Assembly (NCBI GenBank): GCA_024398845.1
Contig: JAKSIM010000024.1
Span: forward strand, 1-40,266
Direction: 5' to 3'
Length of the DNA: 40,266 bases
Origin: Fibrobacter sp.
GTDB taxonomy: Bacteria; Fibrobacterota; Fibrobacteria; Fibrobacterales; Fibrobacteraceae
Position numbers and translations under genes: made by a program
The notes under the pieces: generated by a model
Database searches by the model: none
What the model saw: only the letters and a program-made list of their open reading frames with translations
What the model was told of the DNA's origin: nothing
Shown: one piece after another, positions 33,659 through 40,266 of the stretch
How positions within the stretch are numbered: the first letter of the stretch is position 1
Layout of the letters: each line of letters starts with the position of its first letter

Positions 33659-36600
33659 ATGAAAACATCCACCATCCAAAAGACACGAACGACGTTTGCC
33701 CTGTCTCTCGTGCTAATGATCTCGGGCATGAGTTTTGCAAAGGATGGCGTGCTTTCCGGTACCGGCATTTCATCGAATCCCTACGAGATTTACGATGCCA
33801 AGGATTTGAAGGCTTTTGCCGCGAAGGTTAATAATGATGATGAGACTTCCGCCTTTGCCATCCTTAAAAGCGACATCTGCTTGAATGCTTGTACTGCAGG
33901 TAAATCGGTGCTCTTATCCAACGGCCTTTTGAATAATGGTCTTTTTGAACAATGGACTCCGATTGGATCGAGTGATAAGGCTTATACGGGAACGTTTGAT
34001 GGCGATGGGCATTCCATTCGTGGGCTTTATTATGAAGATAAAGGTGCAAATGATGTGGGCTTGTTCAAGTACACCGGCGTTGGCGCAGTCGTTCGGAATC
34101 TGGTCATGGAGGATTCGTATATTGCGGGTAAACATCGTGTTGGCAGCATCGTAGGGTATAACAACGGCACTGTTAGCGATGTTTATAACAAGAGCACTGT
34201 AGAAGGAATGACGGGAATAGGCAATTATGCTGGCGGCATTGTAGGGTATAACAACGGCACCGTCAAAAATGTTTACAATAAAGCGGCGCATCTGTCTGGA
34301 GGGTATGTCGGCGGTATCGTTGGTTATAATGCGACAGGAGCTTCTGTCAACAATGCTTACAACAACTGCACTTGGTTGGGAGATGGTGGCGGCATTGCTT
34401 ATTATAATGGGGGTTCCATCAAAAATGTTTTCCAAGTGCCTGCGGTGGGCAGCGGCGTTATTATTGCCTGGGAAAACAATGGTACCATTAGCAATGCCTT
34501 TTACATTTTGCACAACAATGCTTCTGCCAATGTTAATAAGAAAGGCTACGGATCTAAGAAAAATGTGAAAGGCTTGACATTTAAGCAGCTTGCGAATCTC
34601 AAGGTTGATGACGCAAGCGGATTCCCTCTGTTGAATGGAGAAACGGAAAGTCCTTGGTCCGAGGGTGGCATAGAAGGTTCCCTGTGCAAATACCCGTATA
34701 TAACGAGCTTAAAGAATTTTTCTGCTGATGCTCAACTTCAAACTTCGGTGTCTTCTGTCACTATTCGTAATGTTGCCGACGAAACGGATATAGGGACTAT
34801 TTGGCACCCGACCAACACAAAGATGTCGTTGGAAGTTGTCCAGGCGGATTATGCCGGTATTTTGAAACTGTACAAAGATGTTTCTGGAGTTATGGAGTGG
34901 GACTTTGATAACGATAAAGTTACGGAAAACATGGAACTGATGGCGGATTACATTAATAAAGTCAATGGCGTCTACCAAATTAGCAGTGCCCGAGACCTTA
35001 AGAATTTTGCAGCAACCGTAAATGCCGGCAATTATGATGCATCCGCAGTTCTTACGAATGACATCTGCCTTAATGCATGTGGTGATGGCGAGTCCGTGCT
35101 CAAGTCCGACGGCACTTTGAATTCGGGTTCTTTTGAAACATGGATTCCGATTGGAACGACAAATAAAATGTATAGGGGCAAGTTTGACGGCCAGTATAAT
35201 ACCATCAGCGGGTTGTATTTTAACGATGCGACAATAGATACGGTTGGCTTGTTTGGGCACATCTATGAGGGGCAAGTTCGGAATTTGCGCTTGGCGGATT
35301 CGTATATCAATGGAAAAAACTATGTTGGCGGTGTTGTGGGGTATAATCAAAACGGCTCCGTGAACGAAGTCTATAACTCTGCCTCCGTGAGCGGAACTTC
35401 TTACGTAGGTGGCATTGCGGGGTATAACAAGAATTCCATCAGCAATATTATCAACACTGGCTCCGTAAGCGGAACATCTAATGTCGGCGGTGTTGTAGGG
35501 TATAACTATAACGAAATCCGCAATGTTTACAGCACGGGTTCCGTGAGCGGAACTTCTAATGTTGGAGGCGTTGCGGGATACAACTACAACTCCGGCAGCA
35601 ATGGCTATTTCTATAACAAAACCGGAGAACTAGCCGCTGTTGGTGGTGGCATGGTATCGGGAAACGGAATGAAGCGCTTGGCGATAAACCAGTTGGCGGA
35701 ACTCAAGATTAACGACGATAGAGGTTTTCCGTTATTAAAAGACGAAACAGAAAGCCCTTGGACTGCGGGTGGTATTAATGGTTCCATCTGCGAATTTCCG
35801 TATATAACGGGTTTTGGTGAAGAATCCCAAATTAAATATAATACGGATCTGATTTATGTCACTATCCTCGATGTCTACAGCGGAACAAAAGTAGCAAGTA
35901 TTGCTCTGGAAAGCGCATCGATGTTGTCAAAGCAAGAAATCGAGTCGTCGAATGATATTGTAATTTTTAATCTGTACAAGACTGTTGGTGGTGAAAATGT
36001 AGAGTGGAACTTTGAAAGCGATGTTGTTGCGGAAAACACCGTACTGAAGGCGAAAAGCATCGGAAAGGTTGGAAATACCTACCAAATCGGGAGCGCCTCG
36101 GAACTCAAGGTTTTTGCCGAACTGGTAAATGACGAAGGCAAAACTACCGCATCCGCAGTTCTTACGAATGATATCTGCCTTAACGCTTGCGGCGAAGGCG
36201 AATCTTTGCTCGATGCCGAAGGCTCTTTGAATACAGGTTCTTTTGATCAGTGGATACCGATTGGGAAGAGTGATAAAAAGTTCAATGGCAAGTTTGACGG
36301 TCAGAATCACACCATCAGCGGTCTGTATTTTTATAATGAAGACGTCGATAATGTTGGCTTATTCGGACACATCAACTATAATGCAAAAATCCAGAATTTG
36401 GGTGTTGTAGATTCGTATTTCAAAGGTAAAATGAACGTTGGCGCCATTGTTGCCCGGTCTTATAATTCGGGTAAAACGGTTTCTACCATCAGCAATGTTT
36501 ACAACACGGGTACCGTAATCGGAACGTCTAATAATGTCGGCGGTATTGTGGGGTGCGGCTACGGCAATATTAGCAACGCCTACAACATGGGCACCGTGAT

Positions 36601-38173
36601 TGGATTATCTCAAAATGTTGGTGGCGTTGCTGGGTATAACGCGGACACCATCAGCAATGCTTACAACACGGGTTCCGTGAGCGGAACTTCTCAAAATGTC
36701 GGTGGCGTCGTGGGGTATAACAACGGTCCCATCAGCGTAGTTTACAATACCGGTTCCGTGGTGAGTGATACAGCTGGCAATGTCGGCGGCGTCGTGGGGA
36801 ATGCCGATACCGAATCCGATGTTGACAAAGCGTACAACACAGGCTCCGTGAGCGGAGCTTCTCAATATGTCGGCGGCATCGTGGGAAATAACTATAGAGC
36901 TCGGAAAATTTACAATGCTTACAATACTGGTTCCGTGAGTGGAGCTTCTTACGTAGGTGGCGTTGCGGGAAGAAGCTACAATTCTTACATTAGAAATGTT
37001 TATAACACGGGCTCTGTGAGCGGAAATTATAATGTCGGCGCTATTGCAGGGTCTAGTAGCGTGTTTGTCTACAATGCATATTTCGATACAACGGTTTGCT
37101 CTGGAATAGCGCTTGGATCTACTGCCACACCTTCAGGAATTGTGGAAGGATTGTCGATGCTAGACCTTGCGAATCTCAAGGTTGCTGACGAAAGCGGATT
37201 CCCTCTGTTGGATGGTGAATCGGAAAGTCCGTGGACTACGGGTTCCAAGGTCACTGGAGACGGCTTCGTTACGTACAAGTTCCCGTACCTCACTGCGTTT
37301 GGCGAAAGTTCTCAGCCGATAATCAGTATTCAAACCGATTTTGGCGCCGTTACTATTTCTGAGGACCGTAGTAGTGCTACGGTTAACGGCTCGTTCGTCG
37401 GTGCAGTGAACATTCCTGACGAGATCAAGGTTTCTGGAGCCATCGCGTTTGATCGTAGTTTCCCGAATTTGACCGCCGGTGACGCTTTTTCCACCATCAT
37501 GCTTCCGTTTGAACCCGCTAGCAAGCCTACCGGTGTCTCGTTCTATACGCTTGGCTCCGTTTCTAAAGTCAATGGCAAGTGGGCAATCTCCGCCACGGAA
37601 GTGACGGGCGCTCTCGACGCCAACACGCCGTACCTCGTGAAGGTCGAATCCGGCACGAAGTCCATTACCTTCGAGGATGGCGGTACGTTCAAGAAAACGG
37701 AAGGCGAGCACTCTGTCACAAATGGCAATTGGAAGTTCGTGGGCACCTACGAATACAAGACCTGGCCAGAAAACGACCCGGGCATCGGCAAGACTTACGG
37801 CTTTGCAGGCTCCAACGGCAACGATCCCGCCATTGTCGGAAAGTTCGCGAAGGTCGGCGCTGGCGCATACATCTACCCGATGCGCGCGTACCTCGAATAC
37901 GCGGCCCCTGCTGCACTTGCCCGCCCAGCTGCTAACAGTGAAATTCGTACCGTTGCTTCTCTCCCCGACGAAATCGATGTCGTGATTGTAGATAAGGACG
38001 AAAAAACCGGTGAACAGACCACGAAGGTCATCGGCACGCTCAACACGCGCACCGGCGAATTCAAGTTCGCGAACGACCGCTGGTTCGATTTGAACGGCCG
38101 CTACCTCGGCAACAAGAAGCCGACGCAGAAGGGCGCCTACTACAACAACGGCAAAAAGGTTATTGTGAAGTAA
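33659..38173 (+). CDS. Giant secreted GLUG-repeat surface protein with a T9SS-like C-terminus
   Basis: A 1504-residue exported protein with a signal peptide (TTFALSLVLMISGMSFA). It has three large units beginning near residues 43, 438 and 808. Each opens with a Y-x-I-x-x-A-x-(D/E)-LK module, then DICLNAC, a W-x-PIG segment, G-x-FDG and GLYF or GLYY. Each continues into GLUG-type repeats such as NVGGVVGYN followed by VYNTGSVSG. The third unit has the longest array. The C-terminal ~230 residues form a separate beta-rich domain ending in DLNGRYLGNKKPTQKGAYYN and KKVIVK, resembling a type IX sorting signal. GLUG proteins are usually adhesins or surface-binding proteins; that role is inferred. AAGGAAC precedes the ATG. 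The Cys pair in DICLNAC is a distinctive extra. Confidence 0.85.
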   Translation: MKTSTIQKTRTTFALSLVLMISGMSFAKDGVLSGTGISSNPYEIYDAKDLKAFAAKVNNDDETSAFAILKSDICLNACTAGKSVLLSNGLLNNGLFEQWTPIGSSDKAYTGTFDGDGHSIRGLYYEDKGANDVGLFKYTGVGAVVRNLVMEDSYIAGKHRVGSIVGYNNGTVSDVYNKSTVEGMTGIGNYAGGIVGYNNGTVKNVYNKAAHLSGGYVGGIVGYNATGASVNNAYNNCTWLGDGGGIAYYNGGSIKNVFQVPAVGSGVIIAWENNGTISNAFYILHNNASANVNKKGYGSKKNVKGLTFKQLANLKVDDASGFPLLNGETESPWSEGGIEGSLCKYPYITSLKNFSADAQLQTSVSSVTIRNVADETDIGTIWHPTNTKMSLEVVQADYAGILKLYKDVSGVMEWDFDNDKVTENMELMADYINKVNGVYQISSARDLKNFAATVNAGNYDASAVLTNDICLNACGDGESVLKSDGTLNSGSFETWIPIGTTNKMYRGKFDGQYNTISGLYFNDATIDTVGLFGHIYEGQVRNLRLADSYINGKNYVGGVVGYNQNGSVNEVYNSASVSGTSYVGGIAGYNKNSISNIINTGSVSGTSNVGGVVGYNYNEIRNVYSTGSVSGTSNVGGVAGYNYNSGSNGYFYNKTGELAAVGGGMVSGNGMKRLAINQLAELKINDDRGFPLLKDETESPWTAGGINGSICEFPYITGFGEESQIKYNTDLIYVTILDVYSGTKVASIALESASMLSKQEIESSNDIVIFNLYKTVGGENVEWNFESDVVAENTVLKAKSIGKVGNTYQIGSASELKVFAELVNDEGKTTASAVLTNDICLNACGEGESLLDAEGSLNTGSFDQWIPIGKSDKKFNGKFDGQNHTISGLYFYNEDVDNVGLFGHINYNAKIQNLGVVDSYFKGKMNVGAIVARSYNSGKTVSTISNVYNTGTVIGTSNNVGGIVGCGYGNISNAYNMGTVIGLSQNVGGVAGYNADTISNAYNTGSVSGTSQNVGGVVGYNNGPISVVYNTGSVVSDTAGNVGGVVGNADTESDVDKAYNTGSVSGASQYVGGIVGNNYRARKIYNAYNTGSVSGASYVGGVAGRSYNSYIRNVYNTGSVSGNYNVGAIAGSSSVFVYNAYFDTTVCSGIALGSTATPSGIVEGLSMLDLANLKVADESGFPLLDGESESPWTTGSKVTGDGFVTYKFPYLTAFGESSQPIISIQTDFGAVTISEDRSSATVNGSFVGAVNIPDEIKVSGAIAFDRSFPNLTAGDAFSTIMLPFEPASKPTGVSFYTLGSVSKVNGKWAISATEVTGALDANTPYLVKVESGTKSITFEDGGTFKKTEGEHSVTNGNWKFVGTYEYKTWPENDPGIGKTYGFAGSNGNDPAIVGKFAKVGAGAYIYPMRAYLEYAAPAALARPAANSEIRTVASLPDEIDVVIVDKDEKTGEQTTKVIGTLNTRTGEFKFANDRWFDLNGRYLGNKKPTQKGAYYNNGKKVIVK

Positions 38174-38182
38174 GTGAGATTT

Positions 38183-38219
38183 CGTCACCCTGGAGCCGGA
38201 GGCGACGGGGTCCATGACG
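38183..38219. repeat. REP-like palindrome (copy 1)
   Basis: The arms CGTCACCCTGGA and TCCATGACG flank a GC-rich loop, just after the stop codon of the GLUG gene. The element resembles the palindrome at 38422-38467, and its left arm recurs at 24526-24537. It may act as a hairpin at the end of the GLUG transcript or before the small peptide gene. Confidence 0.5.
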
Positions 38220-38249
38220 AACCAACAATTTTAAAAAAGGAATTAAAAA

Positions 38250-38393
38250 ATGAAGAAAGAATACAGGAAACCGGAACTCAAAACTGTCGAACTCAAGCGA
38301 CGCGCAAGCCTGCTCGAATGCAGCAACGAGTCCGTTTGCGGCGAATTGGGCCTCGACAATTCCGCAGTGAAGGAAATCGCCCCCAAGGCGTAA
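38250..38393 (+). CDS. 47-residue peptide gene, short-peptide or RiPP-precursor-like
   Basis: An open frame of 48 codons with AAAAAAGGAATTAAAAA before the ATG. The peptide begins MKKEYRKPELKTVELKRRAS, continues LLECSNESVCGELGLDNS and ends AVKEIAPKA. The K-x-YxKPE start, Leu/Val-rich middle, LLECS stretch and polar Cys-containing tail match a layout I have seen in many unannotated short peptides of Bacteroidota and Fibrobacterota. A leader plus core arrangement with two cysteines in the core is one reading. No maturation enzyme or transporter is in the window. It lies 76 bases after the GLUG gene and may be co-transcribed with it. Function unknown. Confidence 0.6.
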   Translation: MKKEYRKPELKTVELKRRASLLECSNESVCGELGLDNSAVKEIAPKA

Positions 38394-38421
38394 TCCGCTG
38401 CGATTCCGGGGCTGCATACTC

Positions 38422-38467
38422 CGTCATTCTGGATCCCGTCGCGGGCTTTGCCCTCTCCAGGATGACG
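38422..38467. repeat. REP-like palindrome (copy 2)
   Basis: The arms CGTCATTCTGGA and TCCAGGATGACG pair at 11 of 12 positions around a 22-base GC-rich loop. It lies about 30 bases after the 47-codon gene. It is related to the element at 38183-38219. Confidence 0.6.
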
Positions 38468-38586
38468 GCGATTTGAAGTCTCTGCTCAGACGACACAAAG
38501 GCATTTCCATAGATCGTCGAAAAGCGCTTATTTTGGAATATTTTTCTGGCCACAACCCATATAAATAAAGGGATGCTGCCCATTTC

Positions 38587-38648
38587 GGGTATCCAAATGA
38601 CGCTTAATGAGAAAGGATACCTTTTTCAGGTATCCTTTTGACGCTTAA
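38587..38648. repeat. Direct repeat plus perfect 11-bp hairpin
   Basis: The GGTATCC-(4)-TGACGCTTAA unit occurs at 38588-38607 and 38629-38648. A perfect inverted repeat AAAGGATACCT/AGGTATCCTTT (38612-38638, five-base loop) overlaps the second unit. It sits just downstream of the minus-strand ORF6N gene and may end its transcript, but it lacks a T tract. Confidence 0.65.
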
Positions 38649-38661
38649 GCCAATTTCTGTT

Positions 38662-38985
38662 TTAGATGAAGTTGTGCTTAGATTTTAGAATAGTTGCAAG
38701 CATATATAGGCCTTTCTCTGTAAATGCGGTTGGGTTGGCGCTGCTATGTTTTAGACAATTGAACCGGTCAAAAGTTTTGACCAGTTCATCTTTTTCGTTC
38801 TTATTCAAAGAAAACGAAAACCCTGTAGGAAATTTTTCAGGATTGTTCTTTACAGCTTGGTTTAGTTCCTTTGTGGATACGCCGTAAAATTTCGCCACAT
38901 CCCTATCAACAAGGATTTTTTCGCCTCTGATCTGCAAAATGCGAGATTCAACATCGGCTATTGTCAAAGTTCTGTCTTTATTCAT
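38662..38985 (-). CDS. ORF6N-domain protein (short)
   Basis: A 107-residue protein consisting of one ORF6N domain, found in phage and mobile-element DNA-binding proteins: VESRILQIRGEKILVDRDVA, FYGVSTKELNQAVKNNPEKF, FSLNKNEKDELVKTF, then FTEKGLYMLATILKS. Family members usually continue well past this point. Here the frame stops seven residues later, so the gene may be 3'-truncated. GAAGGTG precedes the ATG. Most of it (38651-38877) is repeated as the remnant at 32433-32658. It lies downstream of the KilA-N gene on the same strand, 141 bases apart. A regulatory or phage-interaction role is inferred from the family. Confidence 0.75.
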   Translation of the reverse strand: MNKDRTLTIADVESRILQIRGEKILVDRDVAKFYGVSTKELNQAVKNNPEKFPTGFSFSLNKNEKDELVKTFDRFNCLKHSSANPTAFTEKGLYMLATILKSKHNFI

Positions 38986-39126
38986 TCTTTACACCTTCTC
39001 TGCGGACATGCGTAAACGGCAGGGCATTTAAAATTTTGGGATTGAAAGGTTTATCTTAGCAATTTGTTTTGCCCGATACTTTCCAGAACCGTCATTTGCG
39101 CTGAAGCGCGATGATCGGCGGCTCAG

Positions 39127-39939
39127 CTATGTCAAAATGCAGGCATTTTGCCGCAGCGTTCGCCTTGGAATCATCTGCGAGATGGCAATTTGGTTCAGCT
39201 TGATGAGCCTCTCGCTTTGCGCCACACCTTCGTTAATCAATACGGAGTTCAGCGATTCCATGTTGCTGAGGCAAATCAGCTGGTTGACTGTCGCGTAATC
39301 CCGAACATTCCCTGGCAACGTGGGGTTGGCTGTGCGCCACTCCGCCGCAGTAAAGCCGAACAGAGCCATGTTCAGAACGTCGGCCTCGCTTGCGTACACG
39401 ATGGACGTCTCGCGCGAAGTAAGCGTCGCAGGGATCAGGTTCTGCTTGATGGCGTCCGTGTGGATGCGGTAGTTTATTTTGCTTAATTCCCGCTTGACGG
39501 ACCAGCCAATCTCCGCCTGCTCAGCTGCCTTGAGACGCTGGAATTCGCGTGTCACGTAAAGCTCGAATTCTACAGAAATCCAGTTAGCAAAGTGGAATGC
39601 AATGTCATGGTGGGCGTAAGTGCCTCCATACCGCCCAGATTTACAAATAATGCCGACAGCGTTTGTTGTACTAACCCATCTCTGCGGGGATAGGGTAAAC
39701 GCGTGCAACCCCGCCTCTTTTCTAAACCCCTCGAATTCGAGGGGTTTAAAACCCGGATTATACAATTTTTCCCAAAGACCGAGATATTCAAGAACATTTC
39801 TATTTCGCATCCAATTCGCAATAACCCCATTTGCATCGGGATTTTTCCATTTAGCTATATCCGTAATACAGATATAATCCTCACCATCTCGTTGAGTGAT
39901 GCGTATGTCTTGGTTCATTACAATCATTGCCTTGCTCAT
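39127..39939 (-). CDS. KilA-N domain protein
   Basis: A 270-residue protein with an N-terminal KilA-N DNA-binding domain: ICITDIAKWKNPDANGVIAN, WMRNRNVLEYLGLWEKLYNP, then GLHAFTLSPQRWVSTTNAVG and GRYGGTYAHHDIAFHFANWI, ending in FELYVTREFQRLK. The rest is helical. Such proteins occur in phages and genomic islands and are thought to act as antirepressors or regulators. ATG 39939 is chosen because AAAGGAG lies at ideal distance; a GTG two codons earlier is less likely. A perfect 26-bp palindrome lies inside the coding region (39723-39748), and a short inverted repeat lies upstream of the start. Confidence 0.85.
   Translation of the reverse strand: MSKAMIVMNQDIRITQRDGEDYICITDIAKWKNPDANGVIANWMRNRNVLEYLGLWEKLYNPGFKPLEFEGFRKEAGLHAFTLSPQRWVSTTNAVGIICKSGRYGGTYAHHDIAFHFANWISVEFELYVTREFQRLKAAEQAEIGWSVKRELSKINYRIHTDAIKQNLIPATLTSRETSIVYASEADVLNMALFGFTAAEWRTANPTLPGNVRDYATVNQLICLSNMESLNSVLINEGVAQSERLIKLNQIAISQMIPRRTLRQNACILT
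39723..39748. repeat. Perfect 26-bp palindrome inside the KilA-N gene
   Basis: The half-site TAAACCCCTCGAA is followed directly by its exact reverse complement TTCGAGGGGTTTA. It encodes the FKPLEFEGF part of the KilA-N protein. A spacer-free palindrome of this length is unexpected by chance and could be a dimer binding site or a cruciform. Confidence 0.9.
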
Positions 39940-39981
39940 ATTCACTCCTTTGCGTTACAAGCTGAAAAACACAAAACAAAT

Positions 39982-39993
39982 GCACAAATGTGC
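39982..39993. promoter_or_regulatory. Operator-like inverted repeat upstream of the KilA-N gene
   Basis: GCACA-AA-TGTGC lies about 43 bases upstream of the KilA-N start, in AT-rich DNA likely to hold its promoter. It may bind a regulator, possibly KilA-N itself. There is no direct support. Confidence 0.35.
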
Positions 39994-40131
39994 TAGTGAA
40001 CAAAATATAACTAAAATTAAGCGCAGACGCAATAGGCGGTGCAATTTTTTTGAGCATTGGCGTTCAGGGCTTGAAGCGAAGACAAAAGTCCCATCGGGTC
40101 GTCAACTTCATTTGACGGCGTGGCCTTGACA

Positions 40132-40266
40132 TCAAAGGGCAAACTTACGAAAATTTGCGGTTTCAGTTATTGCAAGGCTTAAAGTTTCCACGCTGATTTC
40201 ATCTGCCAGCGTTTGCCAAATGGAATGGACGTCGAAGAAATCTTTCATCCTTGTATTCGCGACGCC
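40132..40266 (-). CDS. C-terminal part of an AbiEii-like nucleotidyltransferase (partial)
   Basis: A minus-strand frame enters from beyond the right edge and stops at 40132. The visible 44 residues include NTRMKDFFDVHSIWQTLADE and ISVETLSLAITETANFRKF. The R-x-KDF-x-D core followed by LxxAIxxTxxxR is characteristic of AbiEii/AbiGii-type nucleotidyltransferases (DUF1814), the toxins of type IV toxin-antitoxin and abortive-infection systems. Family members normally continue beyond this point, so the early stop suggests truncation or a frameshift. A different frame (stop at 40017) stays open past the stop. The N-terminal nucleotidyltransferase motif and any AbiEi-like partner are outside the window. 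Confidence 0.65.
   Translation of the reverse strand, partial: GVANTRMKDFFDVHSIWQTLADEISVETLSLAITETANFRKFAL

Noticed and set aside
35320..37060. Regularly spaced DNA repeats that at first suggest a repeat array such as CRISPR
   Set aside because: The repeats are in frame, degenerate and encode GLUG motifs inside one long gene. There are no constant repeats with unique spacers and no cas genes.

Overview
The window looks like chromosomal DNA of a Fibrobacter (Fibrobacterota), close to F. succinogenes. Three features support this. Several lipoproteins carry the Fibrobacter succinogenes major paralogous (FISUMP) domain. One gene matches the architecture of the Fibrobacter paralogous lipoprotein family I know as TIGR02171. 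Secreted proteins have poly-Ser/Glu linkers, and two have C-termini resembling type IX secretion sorting domains. No database search could be run, so all family names rest on motif recognition.

Layout. 1-0.96 kb: the end of an HTH-type protein gene, a strong terminator and a von Willebrand A protein gene. 1.05-6.7 kb: a 982-aa modular lipoprotein with a G9 tract at its ribosome binding site, lysA and a PRPP synthetase gene. 6.9-11.4 kb: a truncated secreted-protein fragment, an operon of two FISUMP lipoproteins flanking a LolA-like protein, nhaA, and a GIY-YIG gene preceded by three 14-bp palindromic repeats. 11.5-17.3 kb: two tandem ~950-aa lipoproteins that share about 0.9 kb of apparently identical DNA, followed by arrays of about 18 Cys/Trp repeats. 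17.3-22.7 kb (minus strand): an operon of a class A penicillin-binding protein, a helical lipoprotein and a TSUP permease. 22.8-24.4 kb: tRNA-Ser(GCU) with a clear promoter, a GGDEF protein and a small coiled-coil protein. 24.5-28.7 kb: four genes for exported proteins, one with a C-terminal HExxH motif. 28.7-32.3 kb: nhaC and iorAB.

32.4-40.3 kb is accessory DNA. It holds an IS30-like element that abuts a truncated ORF6N gene copy, a 1504-aa GLUG-repeat surface protein followed by a 47-codon peptide gene, a second ORF6N gene, a KilA-N gene containing a perfect 26-bp palindrome, and the end of an AbiEii-like nucleotidyltransferase gene at the right edge.

How the genes fit together. The housekeeping genes cover lysine/diaminopimelate, PRPP, peptidoglycan synthesis, sodium-proton exchange, and aryl-pyruvate oxidation. 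The rest mostly encode exported proteins of unknown role. The strongest candidates for undescribed biology are the tandem Cys/Trp-repeat lipoproteins, the four-gene exported HExxH operon, and the GLUG protein with its small downstream peptide.
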